Shown here piece after piece: positions 25,669-34,249 of a DNA stretch of 64,000 nucleotides. Where the stretch lies: contig NZ_CP107783.1 in assembly GCF_036345255.1 (NCBI RefSeq), positions 1,488,001-1,552,000 of the forward strand, read 5' to 3'. Numbering within the stretch: the first letter of the stretch is position 1; each line of letters opens with the position of its first letter. Below the pieces are notes generated by a model. That model was given only the letters and a program-made list of their open reading frames with translations, did no database searches and had not been told where the DNA came from. Source of the stretch: Streptomyces sp. NBC_00569. Lineage in GTDB: Bacteria; Actinomycetota; Actinomycetes; Streptomycetales; Streptomycetaceae. The position numbers and the translations under genes were made by a program.

Positions 25669-26026
25669 GCAGATCACCTTCCGACTCGGCCGCAGAACCT
25701 CCGCAGCGGGCTCGCACATACGATCCCATGTCCGCGATCTCCGCTGATCAAGGGCGCCAAGGGTTACCGGCGGCAACTGCGTGGTGAATACACGGGAATC
25801 CGACATACCGCCGCCGGAGCGCTCCAGATTCCACACTCCCCTCACCTTTCACCCACCACTCGACCATGCCCGCACCCCCGTCGGCTCCGTGGATCGACGG
25901 ACGAGGACGGGCGAGCGCGGGCGCGGGTGAACCACTGGGACGCAGCGCCACTTCCGCGCCATATGTCTGCCGATTACGGGTCAACCGTTGACTCGCCCGA
26001 TCGCGCTCTGACAGATTCTCGACGCC
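25669..26026. other. Intergenic region between divergent YceI and cupin genes
   Basis: 358 bp with no supported gene. At its right end is a possible promoter for the cupin pair: TTGACT (25988-25993), 18 bp, CAGATT (26012-26017), with a GTCAA-CCG-TTGAC inverted repeat on the -35. The distance of nine bases from the -10 to the ATG and the lack of a ribosome site suggest a leaderless or near-leaderless transcript. Nothing else stands out. Confidence 0.4.
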
Positions 26027-27217
26027 ATGAATGCGACAGAGCCCGACCTCTCCGCCAGGTGGAAGCGGTTCGCCGAAGCACACTGGGGCAGGGAGCCTGC
26101 CGCGGTTGCGTTCGCGCCGGGCCTCGGGCCGGAGCAGGTGTACGGGGCCGTCGCCGCCTCCTGCGCACCGCCTGCCGAGGACGCGGCCGGCGTTCGTTTC
26201 GCCACCGCGACGCAGGGCCGATTACGCGACGCGGGCGCGCTGCTGCCCGGCCGCGACGACGCCGACCCGGACGCGTACCGGGACCGGCTTGCCCGTCAAC
26301 TCACCGGTTCCGGCTGGCTGTTGAGTGTCGGGCAACCGCTGTGGCGGGACTACGAACTGTGGGCTCATGTGCGTGAACTCGTCTCCGGGCTGTGGCGGGC
26401 GGTGGGCTGGCCCGCCCTGCCCGTGACCGCCGAACTCGCCCTCGGAGAGCGCTGCGCCGGCCCCGACGCCCCCGCCCCGCGTCCCGGCTCGTTCGCGCTC
26501 ACGTGGGTACTCGCCGGAACCATGACGGTCAGGCTCTGGCCCGAGCACACCGGAACCGAGTATCAACTCGCGGCGAATGCAGGGGACTTGTTGTACTGGC
26601 CTGCCGGGTGCCGCCACCTCGATCACTACCTCGACCGCTGCACCACGTTACGGATCGTGGTCCCCGCTCGCCGCGCCGCCGCCCTGACCCACGTACGGGG
26701 ACTTCTGGCGGACCGCATGCAGGAGGACCCCGCCTACGCGGGCACCCCGGGCATCCTGCCGTTCCCTCCCCCGGCGGGGCCGGACGGCGAGATCGGTGCG
26801 GCGGAGCCGGTCGCCGCCACCGCGCGGCTGTTCACCGGGCTCGCCGCCGACCCGGGAACGGCCAGGGAGTTGCGCGTGTCCTGGGCGGCCCGCAGATCGG
26901 CGGCGGGGCTGGAACCGGCGCCTCCGCCACGACCGGTCGTCCCCCTCACGCCCGGCCTGCGCGTACGGGCCTCGGCCGAGCTCTTCCGCATACCGGACGG
27001 CCCCGGACGCGCCGTGTGGGCCGCGAACGGACACACCCTGGCGGTCGAGGGGGCGGGACCCGAACGCGTCAGGAGGCGGCTGCGGCCCGGAGTGACCCTC
27101 ACCATAAGGGAGTTGGGACGCGGCTCGCGGATGTCCGCGGAGAGACTGACCCCGCTCCTGTCCGACCTGCATCGCATGCGCGCCATCGAACTGGTGGGCG
27201 GAGACGGGGCGGCATGA
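26027..27217 (+). CDS. Cupin/JmjC-like protein, first of a tandem paralogous pair
   Basis: 396 residues. A cupin core of the cupin_4/JmjC class spans about 85-220: DYELWAHVRELVSGLW helix, TWVLAGTMTVRLWPEHTG strand-turn, and AGDLLYWPAGCRHLDHY as the last cupin strand. The HxD metal-binding motif that active hydroxylases carry before the WVLAGT strand is not visible, although the late histidines are. The C-terminal part is a winged-helix-like domain as in ribosomal oxygenases. It ends in a 4-bp ATGA overlap with a related gene. Probably a peptide- or RiPP-type cupin of unknown substrate; catalytic activity is doubtful. Confidence 0.6.
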   Translation: MNATEPDLSARWKRFAEAHWGREPAAVAFAPGLGPEQVYGAVAASCAPPAEDAAGVRFATATQGRLRDAGALLPGRDDADPDAYRDRLARQLTGSGWLLSVGQPLWRDYELWAHVRELVSGLWRAVGWPALPVTAELALGERCAGPDAPAPRPGSFALTWVLAGTMTVRLWPEHTGTEYQLAANAGDLLYWPAGCRHLDHYLDRCTTLRIVVPARRAAALTHVRGLLADRMQEDPAYAGTPGILPFPPPAGPDGEIGAAEPVAATARLFTGLAADPGTARELRVSWAARRSAAGLEPAPPPRPVVPLTPGLRVRASAELFRIPDGPGRAVWAANGHTLAVEGAGPERVRRRLRPGVTLTIRELGRGSRMSAERLTPLLSDLHRMRAIELVGGDGAA

Positions 27218-28488
27218 GGGAGGACCCCCGCGTCACCGAGCCCGCAAGCCACGCCGCCGAGCCCGCGGACCGCGCCGCCGCCCCCGGCGAGCAGAGGCGG
27301 CCGGTCCGCCTCGACCGGCGCGACCGGCTCGACTGGCGGGAATTCGGCGAGCGGTACTGGGACCGGCAACCCGCGCTGTTCACGTCGGTCACGCCCGCCC
27401 CCTTCGATGTGCACGAGGTGTTCGAGACCGCCGTCGCCGCGGCTCACCGCGGAGGTCCCTTCGGCGTGCCGCCCTACGCCGGATTCGCGGTCGGCGGCGA
27501 GCCCCAGACGGACCCCGGCGACTTCCTGCCGCAGCCGAGGGACGGCTCGTTCGCGGGCTACCACCAACGGCTCGTCCGGCAGCTCTCCGGCGAGCCGTAC
27601 TCCCTGGCCCTTCAGGCGTTTCACGCGTTCCACCATCCGTTGTGGGCGCGCGAACGCGCCTTCTTCTCCGGCCTGTGGGCGCGAGTGGGGCAACCCGCGC
27701 AGAGCGCCTTCACGACACTGGTCCACGGCACGTACGAGCAGCCGCTCGCCGAGGCGCTGCCCGGTCAGCGCGTCGCGACGTTCCTGTTCGTACTGGGCGG
27801 GCGGCAGCGGATGCGCTTCGGTGCGGCGGACCGGAGCGCTTCCTACGCCGTCGAGGCCGGCCCGGGCGACCTGCTGTACTGGCCTTCGCATCTCTCCCCC
27901 GCCGCCGAGCCCTACGCCGGCTGGGCGTCGACGGGCGTGCGCGTGAGCGTCGTACGGGAGGGACGCCAGGCGGCCGCCGAGCTGTACGACCTGCTGTACG
28001 ACGTGACGCCCGAGACGCTGCTCACGCCGGACCCGGATCCCGCGGGCGCCGCGCCGCCCGGCGAGGAGGGCCTGCTCGTGCCCGACGCCGAGGCGGGGCC
28101 GGAGCTGCCCGCACCCCTGGAGCGGGCCCTCGCGCACTTCCGCTCGGCGGGCGCGCGCGGGCCGCTGGAGGAGCGGGTCGCCCGGCAGTCCCTGCGGCAC
28201 TGGACGGCCGGGGGTTTCCGGCCCGTGCCGCCGCCGGCGCCGCGCGGCAGGTTCGGCGACGACGACGTCGTACGGGCCACGGAGCGCGTGCTGTGGACCG
28301 AGGCCGCCGGGCGGCGGCTGTACTCCGCGTGCGGCCATGTGGCGGCCACGGAGCTGCCCGCCGCCGACCTGGCCGCCGTACTGCGCGTCCTCAACTCCGG
28401 ACGACCGCTGCCCGTCCGTGAACTCGCACCGGCCGCACGGGTGTTGCTGGCCGAACTGACGGCGTTCCGTGCGCTGGAGCGGCTCTGA
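27214..28488 (+). CDS. Cupin/JmjC-like protein, second of a tandem paralogous pair
   Basis: 424 residues. It resembles the preceding protein along its length: WREFGERYWDRQPALF matches the start, YHQRLVRQLSGE and FFSGLWARVGQP match the central helices, and FLFVLGGRQRMRFG with GPGDLLYWPSHLSPA matches the cupin strands. A His is present in TTLVHGTYEQ, but the Asp of HxD is missing and the late His differs from the first paralogue. So each has lost a different part of the metal site. The two are translationally coupled and may form a heterodimer. The function is unknown. Confidence 0.6.
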   Translation: MREDPRVTEPASHAAEPADRAAAPGEQRRPVRLDRRDRLDWREFGERYWDRQPALFTSVTPAPFDVHEVFETAVAAAHRGGPFGVPPYAGFAVGGEPQTDPGDFLPQPRDGSFAGYHQRLVRQLSGEPYSLALQAFHAFHHPLWARERAFFSGLWARVGQPAQSAFTTLVHGTYEQPLAEALPGQRVATFLFVLGGRQRMRFGAADRSASYAVEAGPGDLLYWPSHLSPAAEPYAGWASTGVRVSVVREGRQAAAELYDLLYDVTPETLLTPDPDPAGAAPPGEEGLLVPDAEAGPELPAPLERALAHFRSAGARGPLEERVARQSLRHWTAGGFRPVPPPAPRGRFGDDDVVRATERVLWTEAAGRRLYSACGHVAATELPAADLAAVLRVLNSGRPLPVRELAPAARVLLAELTAFRALERL

Positions 28489-28512
28489 GACCCCGCCGGT
28501 CCGTCACCGCCG

Positions 28513-29988
28513 TCACTGTCCCGGCGCCGGGATCGCCAGGTACTTGTACTCGAGGAACTCGTCGATGCCGACCCTGCCTCCCTCCCGGCCGATGCCGGAC
28601 TGCTTGACGCCGCCGAAGGGGGCCGCCGGGTTGGAGACGAGGCCCGTGTTGAGGCCGACCATGCCCGTCTCCAGGCGCTCCCCGACCCGCAGCGCCCGGT
28701 CGAGATCGCGGGTGAAGAGGTAGCTGACGAGGCCCCATTCCGTGTCGTTGGCGGCGCGTACCACGTCGTCCTCGTCGTCGAACGTGGACAGGGCGGCGAC
28801 AGGTCCGAAGATCTCGGTCCCGGTGAGACCGGCGTCGCGCGGCACCCGCACGAGGACGGTCGGCGGGTAGAAGTAGCCTTCCCCGCCGGGGAGTTCGCCG
28901 CCGGTGAGGACTTTCGCGCCGCGGTCCACCGCGTCGCGTACGAGCCGGTCGACCTTGTCGCGGCCGGCCGCGTCGATGAGCGGCCCGACGTTCGTCCCGG
29001 GTTCGGTGCCGGGGCCCACGGTGAGGGCGCTCATGCGCGCGGCGAGCCGGGAGGCGAACTCGTCGGCGACCGAGCTGTGCACGAAGATGCGGTTCGCGGC
29101 CGTGCACGCCTCTCCCATGTTGCGCATCTTCGCCACCATGGCGCCCTCGACGGCCGTGTCGAGGTCCGCGTCGTCGAAGACGATGAGCGGCGCGTTCCCG
29201 CCGAGCTCCATCGAGGTGCGGACGACGGTGTCGGCGCACTGGGCCAGGAGGATCCGGCCGACCTGGGTGGACCCGGTGAAGGACAGCTTGCGGATGATTC
29301 CGCCCCGCAGCAGCGGTTCGACGAGCGCGCCGGCGTCCGTGGTCGTGACGACGTTCAGGACACCGTCGGGCAGGCCCGCCTCGGTGAGGATCCCCGCCAG
29401 GGCCAGGGTGCACAGAGGTGTCTGCGGCGCGGGCTTGAGGACCATGGTGCAGCCCGCGGCGACGGCCGGGCCGATCTTGCGGGTGCCCATGGCGAGCGGG
29501 AAGTTCCAAGGGGTGACGAGCAGACAGGGACCGACCGGCCGGCGCATGATCAGGTGGCGGCTGCGGCCGTCGGGCGAGGGCGCGAATCCGCCCTCGATCC
29601 GCACGGCCTCCTCCGAGAACCAGCGGAAGAACTCCGCGGCGTACGTGACCTCGCCGCGCGCCTCCGCCAGGGGCTTGCCCATCTCCAGGGTCATGAGGAG
29701 GGCGAGGTCGTCGGTGCGGGCGATGATGATCTCGTAGGCGCGGCGCAGGATCTCGCTGCGGGCGCGGGGCGCGGTGGCGGCCCATGACTCCTGTGCGGCC
29801 GCGGCGGCCTCCGCGGCGCGCCGGCCGTCGTCGGGGCCGGCGTCGGCGACCTCGCACAGGCTCTCGCCGGTGGCCGGGTTGTCGACGGAGAAGGTGCGGC
29901 CCCCGGCCGCGTCCTGGAGGCGGCCGCCGATGAGGAGCTGCTTGGGGACGTCCTCGACGACTCGGGGCGTGGGGTGGGTCGTAGTCAT
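28513..29988 (-). CDS. gabD: NAD(P)-dependent succinate-semialdehyde dehydrogenase
   Basis: 491 residues. Aldehyde dehydrogenase with PWNFPLAM, KPAPQTPL and FTGSTQVGR in the cofactor domain, general base Glu261 (MELGGNAP) and nucleophile Cys295 (NMGEACTAANR). The C-terminal FGGVKQSGIGREGG is typical of succinate-semialdehyde dehydrogenases. It lies 20 bp downstream of an aminotransferase of the GABA type, so the pair converts 4-aminobutyrate to succinate. A related omega-amino-acid or aldehyde substrate is possible. Confidence 0.85.
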   Translation of the reverse strand: MTTTHPTPRVVEDVPKQLLIGGRLQDAAGGRTFSVDNPATGESLCEVADAGPDDGRRAAEAAAAAQESWAATAPRARSEILRRAYEIIIARTDDLALLMTLEMGKPLAEARGEVTYAAEFFRWFSEEAVRIEGGFAPSPDGRSRHLIMRRPVGPCLLVTPWNFPLAMGTRKIGPAVAAGCTMVLKPAPQTPLCTLALAGILTEAGLPDGVLNVVTTTDAGALVEPLLRGGIIRKLSFTGSTQVGRILLAQCADTVVRTSMELGGNAPLIVFDDADLDTAVEGAMVAKMRNMGEACTAANRIFVHSSVADEFASRLAARMSALTVGPGTEPGTNVGPLIDAAGRDKVDRLVRDAVDRGAKVLTGGELPGGEGYFYPPTVLVRVPRDAGLTGTEIFGPVAALSTFDDEDDVVRAANDTEWGLVSYLFTRDLDRALRVGERLETGMVGLNTGLVSNPAAPFGGVKQSGIGREGGRVGIDEFLEYKYLAIPAPGQ

Positions 29989-30008
29989 ACAGGTTCCTCC
30001 GTCGCTGG

Positions 30009-31268
30009 TCAGCGGGTCGCCGTCGCGGTCTCCACGGCCGCGGCCCAGGCCCGCAGGCCGTCGTCGATCTGCCCCTCGTCGACGACGAGCGCGGGAATCA
30101 TCCGCACGACGTTGCCCCAGGGTCCGCAGAGCAGGAGCAGCAGTCCCTCGTCGGCGGCGGCCTGCTGGGCGCGTACGGCGGTCGCCGCGTCGGGTTCCCC
30201 GTCCGGGGTGGTGAACTCGCTGGCGAGCATCAGGCCGAGTCCCCGTACGTCGCCGATCGCCTCCGTCTTCGCGGCGACGTCCTCCAGGCCGGAGCGCAGG
30301 CGGGCGCCCATGGCGGCCGCGTTGGCGACGAGCCCTTCCTCCTCGACGACTTCCAGGGTGGCGACGGCGGCCGCGCAGGCGACGGCGTTGCCGCCGTAGG
30401 TGCCGCCCTGCGAGCCGGGCCGCGCCTTGTGCATCAGCGCCTCGGGGGCGGCGATCCCGGAGAGCGGGAAGCCGCTCGCGAGGCCCTTGGCGGTGATGAG
30501 GATGTCGGGGCGTACGCCGAAGTGGTCGTGGCCCCAGAAGCGTCCGGTGCGGCCGACGCCGGTCTGCACCTCGTCGAGGACGAGAAGGATCCCGTGGCGG
30601 TCGGCGCGCTCCCTGAGTCCTTGCAGGAAAGCGGAGTTGGCGGGGACGTAGCCGCCTTCGCCGAGGACGGGTTCGACGAGGATCGCGGCGGTGTCGTCCG
30701 GGTCGGAGACGGTCTGGAGGAGGTGGTCGAACTCGCGCAGCGCGAATCGCGTCGCGGTCTCCTCGTCCCAGCCGTAGTGGTAGGCGTTCGGGAAGGGGGT
30801 GATGGCGACGCCCGCCATCAGCGGTCCGAAGCCGGTACGGATCTTCGTGCCGGACGTGGTGAGGGAGGCGGCGGCGACGGTGCGGCCGTGGAAGCCGCCG
30901 TGCGCGACGACGATGTTGGGCCGGCCGGTGGCCTGCCGGGCGAGCCGCATGGCCGCCTCGACGGCCTCGCTGCCGGAGTTGGCGAAGAAGAGGCTGTCGA
31001 GTCCTTCGGGGAGAACGGATCCCAGCTTCTCGACGAGGCGCTGGAGGGGCCGGTGCAGGACGGTCGTGTACTGGCCGTGGATGAGGGTGGCCACCTGCTC
31101 CTGGGCGGCGGCGACCACGCGTGGGTGGCAGTGGCCGGTGCTGGTGACGCCGATCCCGGCCGTGAAGTCCAGATAGCGGCGGCCGTCGGTGCCGTAGAGA
31201 TGGACGCCTTCCCCGCGTTCGGCGACGACGGGGGTGGCCTGGCGCAGATGCTCGGACAGTCGCGTCAT
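30009..31268 (-). CDS. gabT: 4-aminobutyrate aminotransferase (class III, PLP)
   Basis: 419 residues from the ATG at 31268; GAGGG lies upstream. Class III aminotransferase with YLDFTAGIGVTSTGHCHP at the start, NSGSEAVEAAMRLAR, Asp232 (LLVLDEVQTGVGRTG) that holds the pyridine ring and Lys261 (ITAKGLASGFPLSG) that binds PLP. It moves the amino group from GABA or a related omega-amino acid to 2-oxoglutarate. It is the first gene of the gabT-gabD unit and divergent from a ROK regulator, although the spacing and the operators next to the latter suggest separate control. Confidence 0.87.
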   Translation of the reverse strand: MTRLSEHLRQATPVVAERGEGVHLYGTDGRRYLDFTAGIGVTSTGHCHPRVVAAAQEQVATLIHGQYTTVLHRPLQRLVEKLGSVLPEGLDSLFFANSGSEAVEAAMRLARQATGRPNIVVAHGGFHGRTVAAASLTTSGTKIRTGFGPLMAGVAITPFPNAYHYGWDEETATRFALREFDHLLQTVSDPDDTAAILVEPVLGEGGYVPANSAFLQGLRERADRHGILLVLDEVQTGVGRTGRFWGHDHFGVRPDILITAKGLASGFPLSGIAAPEALMHKARPGSQGGTYGGNAVACAAAVATLEVVEEEGLVANAAAMGARLRSGLEDVAAKTEAIGDVRGLGLMLASEFTTPDGEPDAATAVRAQQAAADEGLLLLLCGPWGNVVRMIPALVVDEGQIDDGLRAWAAAVETATATR

Positions 31269-31416
31269 GTCTCCACCCTCAACGCTGAGCCGAAAGGACG
31301 TCAATGGGCCATGTGTGACGATCCGCCCCCTGGGGGCCACGGGTCACCCGGGTGGCCGCGACGACCGTCGACTCCGTCACCCGTCGCAGGCCCGCTCACC
31401 CGATTCGAAGGAGTTC

Positions 31417-31481
31417 TGCATAACCAGCTCAACAGGCGGGGTTCCCAAGGGAGTCGGGTTATGCAAAAGTCCTGCGCAACC
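31417..31481 (+). promoter_or_regulatory. Three-site operator before the ROK regulator
   Basis: TGCATAACC (31417-31425) and GGTTATGCA (31457-31465) form a perfect 9-bp inverted repeat with 31 bp between. A third copy, TGCGCAACC (31473-31481), matches at 7 of 9. They sit 23-87 bp before the ROK start, consistent with autoregulation, perhaps through looping. Confidence 0.5.
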
Positions 31482-31503
31482 TGATGTGAGGGAGCGGTTC
31501 GGC

Positions 31504-32655
31504 ATGGCTGGGGCACGGGGGCACGACCTCGCGGCGTTGCGCGGGCTCAACACGGGTGTGGTGCTGCGGGCACTGCGCCGGGAGAGTCCGCAGACCGTCA
31601 GCCAGCTGACGGGTGCGACCGGGCTGTCACGGCCCACGGTCGAGGCGCTGGTCGACGAGCTCGTCGCGCAGGGCTGGATCGCCGAGGCGGGCGCTCCGGC
31701 CGCCGGGCGCACCCCCGGCCGCCCGGCCCGTCGGCTGCGTTTCCGGTCCGAGGCCGGGCATGTCGTCGGCGTCGACATCGGACTGCGCAAGATCGTGCTG
31801 GTGCTCGCGCGGCTGGACGGCGAGGTCGTCGCGCGTGAACGGCAGGACATCGCCGCGGAGTTGAGCGGCGCGGAACGGATCGAGCTGCTGCGCGGGCGGC
31901 TGCGGCGCTTCCTCGCCGACCGGAATCTGCGGGCCGAGGCCGTCTGGGCCATCGGCATCGGCGTGCCCGGCATGGTCGACGACACGGGCCGGATCCGGTC
32001 GGTGATCGTCCCGGAGTGGACCGACCTGGATCTCGCGCGCCGCCTCGCCGACGACTTCCCGTGCCGGATCCTCGTCGAGAACGACGTGAATCTCGCGGTG
32101 CTCGCCGAGCACTGGCAGGGCGCGGCGACACTCGCGGACGACGTGGCCTGCGTGCTCGTCGGGCGGCGCATCTCCTGCGGCCTGATGATCAACGGCACAT
32201 TGCACCGCGGGCGGCGCGGCGGCGCGGGCGAGCTGGGCATCCTGCCCCAGCTCGGCCTGGACGCCGCGGAGAAGTGGCTGGCGTGGGACGGCGAGCGGCT
32301 CCCGGGCGAGTCCGAGACGGACGCCCTCGCGCGCGCCGTGCGGGCCGGGGACGCCGAAGCGCGCGCCGTGCTCGACGGCTATCTCGCCGGGGTCGCCCCG
32401 GGTATCGCCGCGCTCGTTCTCGCCCTGGATCCCGAGCTCCTGGTCCTCTCCGGCGCGCTCGCCCCGGTCGGCGAGGCACTCGGGCCCCTGCTCACGGAGC
32501 AGCTGCGGCCGCTGACGCTGCACGTGCCGCGCATCGCGGTCAGCGCGCTCGGCCGTGAGGGCGTGGCCCTCGGCGCGGTACGCCGCGCGCTCGACGCCCT
32601 CGACCCCCATCTCCCCTACGAAGTAGGTCCGTTGCGGCCGACCCCCGCCCCCTGA
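31504..32655 (+). CDS. ROK-family transcriptional regulator
   Basis: 383 residues, ATG at 31504 with GAGGGAG upstream. The N-terminal winged helix (about 10-70) has TVSQLTGATGLSRPTVEALV. The ROK sugar-kinase-like domain follows, with VVGVDIGLRKIVLVLA as the phosphate-1 loop and AIGIGVPGMVD. The zinc motif CxCGxxGC of classical ROK repressors (NagC, Mlc) is missing: the region reads GRRGGAGELGILPQ. It is followed by an ABC-permease remnant and two dehydrogenase genes, so it likely controls a sugar or polyol pathway. Its own promoter carries three operator-like sites. Confidence 0.87.
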   Translation: MAGARGHDLAALRGLNTGVVLRALRRESPQTVSQLTGATGLSRPTVEALVDELVAQGWIAEAGAPAAGRTPGRPARRLRFRSEAGHVVGVDIGLRKIVLVLARLDGEVVARERQDIAAELSGAERIELLRGRLRRFLADRNLRAEAVWAIGIGVPGMVDDTGRIRSVIVPEWTDLDLARRLADDFPCRILVENDVNLAVLAEHWQGAATLADDVACVLVGRRISCGLMINGTLHRGRRGGAGELGILPQLGLDAAEKWLAWDGERLPGESETDALARAVRAGDAEARAVLDGYLAGVAPGIAALVLALDPELLVLSGALAPVGEALGPLLTEQLRPLTLHVPRIAVSALGREGVALGAVRRALDALDPHLPYEVGPLRPTPAP

Positions 32656-32692
32656 CCTCTCCACCGTTCCCCCTCACCTTCCGGAGGCGCGT

Positions 32693-33236
32693 ATGCGCAG
32701 GAGAACGCTTCTCGCCGGTCCGCTCGCGGCCACGCCCCGCGTGGCCGCGAGCGACGACGGCCGCGGCGCTCTTCCTGCCCGGCATGTTCAGCGCCTTCGG
32801 GACCTTCCTCCTGCGGCAGTTCTTCATGGCGCTGGCGAAAAAGCTGGAGGAGGCCGCCCGCATCGACGGCGCCGGGCCCTTCCCGATCTTCTGGTCGATC
32901 ATGCTGCCCCTGATCCGCCCGGCGCTCGCCGCACTCGCGGTGATCACGGCGGTGTGGTCGTGGAACGACCTGCTGTGGCCGCTCGTGGTGAACACCGGTC
33001 CGGCGAAGATGCCGATCAGCGCGGGCCTGACGTCCTTGGAGGGCCAGTTCGAGACCAACTACCCGGTGATGATGGCGGGTTCGCTCATCGCGAGCCTCCC
33101 CGTGATCGTCCTCTACCTCTTCCTCCAGCGGCATTTCGTGCAGGGCATCGCCCAGAGCGGCACGAAGGGCCTCGTCGCATGTGAGGCCGAGCCGCACGCA
33201 GGGCCGAACTCCCGTTTCCAGAAAGGAACGCCATGA
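32693..33236 (+). pseudogene. Remnant of a CUT1 sugar ABC transporter (substrate-binding protein start fused to permease end)
   Basis: The ATG at 32693, with GGAGG upstream, opens MRRRTLLAGPLAAT, like the signal peptide of a sugar-binding protein. Within about 15 codons the homology stops. From about 32760, in another frame, the C-terminal half of a MalG-type permease appears: FSAFGTFLLRQFF, then the EAA loop EEAARIDGAGPF and three more helices to GIAQSGTKG. So the body of the binding protein, the first permease and half of the second are missing, as after one large deletion. The permease frame runs on to 33236 and overlaps the next gene. An ATG at 32784 could make a 150-residue fragment, but it would not be functional. 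Confidence 0.75.
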
Positions 33237-34249
33237 CACGCCTCGATGTGGGTCTGATCGGCGCGGGCGGCATCGCCCGGGCCCATCTGCCCGCGTGGAT
33301 CGAGCTGGGCGCACGCGTCACCATCCTGTCCACGGACGGGAACGCGGAGAAACTCGCCGCGAAGTACGCCGAGTCCGGTGTGACGGCCACGCACAGCATG
33401 GCCGGTCTCCTGGACCGCTCCACCGTCGTCGACATCTGCACACCCACGTTCACCCACCGGGAGCTCGCTCTCGACGCGATCGCCGCCGGCAAGCACGTCA
33501 TCTGCGAGAAGCCTCTCGCCCTCACCGCGTCCGAGGCCGCCGAGATGGCGGACGCGGCCGAGGCGGCGGGCGTCCTGCTGTTCCCGGCGCACGTGGTGCG
33601 CTACTTCCCCGCGTACGCGGCGATGGCCGAGTCCGTCGGCAAAGGCGCCGTCGGGACCCCCGCGGTCCTGCGCTTCACCCGCTCGGGCGCCTACCCGGTG
33701 TGGGCGCCGTGGTTCTGCGACCCGGCCCTGTCGGGCGGCATCCTGATGGACCAGATGATCCACGACCTCGACCTGGCCCGCATGCTCGCTGGCGAGGTCG
33801 TACGCGTCCACGCAAAACTCCGCGGCCGTCAGGAGCCCGGCGCGAAACCCGGTGACGTCGCGGTCGGCACGGCGGTCCTGACCCACGCGTCGGGCGCGAT
33901 CAGCCACGTCCTCGGCGTCTGGGGCCTGCCCGACCTCCAGTTCCGTACGACGTTCCGTGTCGCCGGCCCCGACGGGATCCTGGAGCACGACTCGACGGCC
34001 CTGCCCGGGTTCCGCATCCTCGCCCAGGGCACGCGCCCGCCCGGCGAGGGCATCCCCCGCAGCCCGATGACGGAGAGCCCGTACCTGACGGAGCTGCGCG
34101 AGTTCGCCCGGGCGGTGGACGGCGGACCCGCTCCCCGCGTGACGGCCCGCGACGGAGTCGAGGCGGTGCGGATCGCGGCAGCGGCGGCCGCCTCGGCCCG
34201 GACGGGCGAGTCCGTGGAACTCAAGATCTCCGAGGAGGCGGCCCGATGA
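33233..34249 (+). CDS. Gfo/Idh/MocA-family oxidoreductase
   Basis: 338 residues, ribosome site GAAAGGAACGCC. The Rossmann start reads DVGLIGAGGIARAHLPAW, with GxGxxA for NAD(P). The family lysine is in CEKPLALTASEAAEM. The second domain carries GGILMDQMIHDLDLARMLAG, with the catalytic-region His in MIHDLD. Such enzymes oxidise sugars or inositols at C2 or C3. It overlaps the next, related gene by 4 bp (ATGA). With the ROK regulator and the ABC remnant it forms a sugar-catabolic cassette that has lost its importer. Confidence 0.9.
   Translation: MTRLDVGLIGAGGIARAHLPAWIELGARVTILSTDGNAEKLAAKYAESGVTATHSMAGLLDRSTVVDICTPTFTHRELALDAIAAGKHVICEKPLALTASEAAEMADAAEAAGVLLFPAHVVRYFPAYAAMAESVGKGAVGTPAVLRFTRSGAYPVWAPWFCDPALSGGILMDQMIHDLDLARMLAGEVVRVHAKLRGRQEPGAKPGDVAVGTAVLTHASGAISHVLGVWGLPDLQFRTTFRVAGPDGILEHDSTALPGFRILAQGTRPPGEGIPRSPMTESPYLTELREFARAVDGGPAPRVTARDGVEAVRIAAAAAASARTGESVELKISEEAAR

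Noticed and set aside
32784..33236. A functional 150-residue permease
   Set aside because: It lacks the first half of the membrane domain and its partner permease and binding protein; better read as a remnant.
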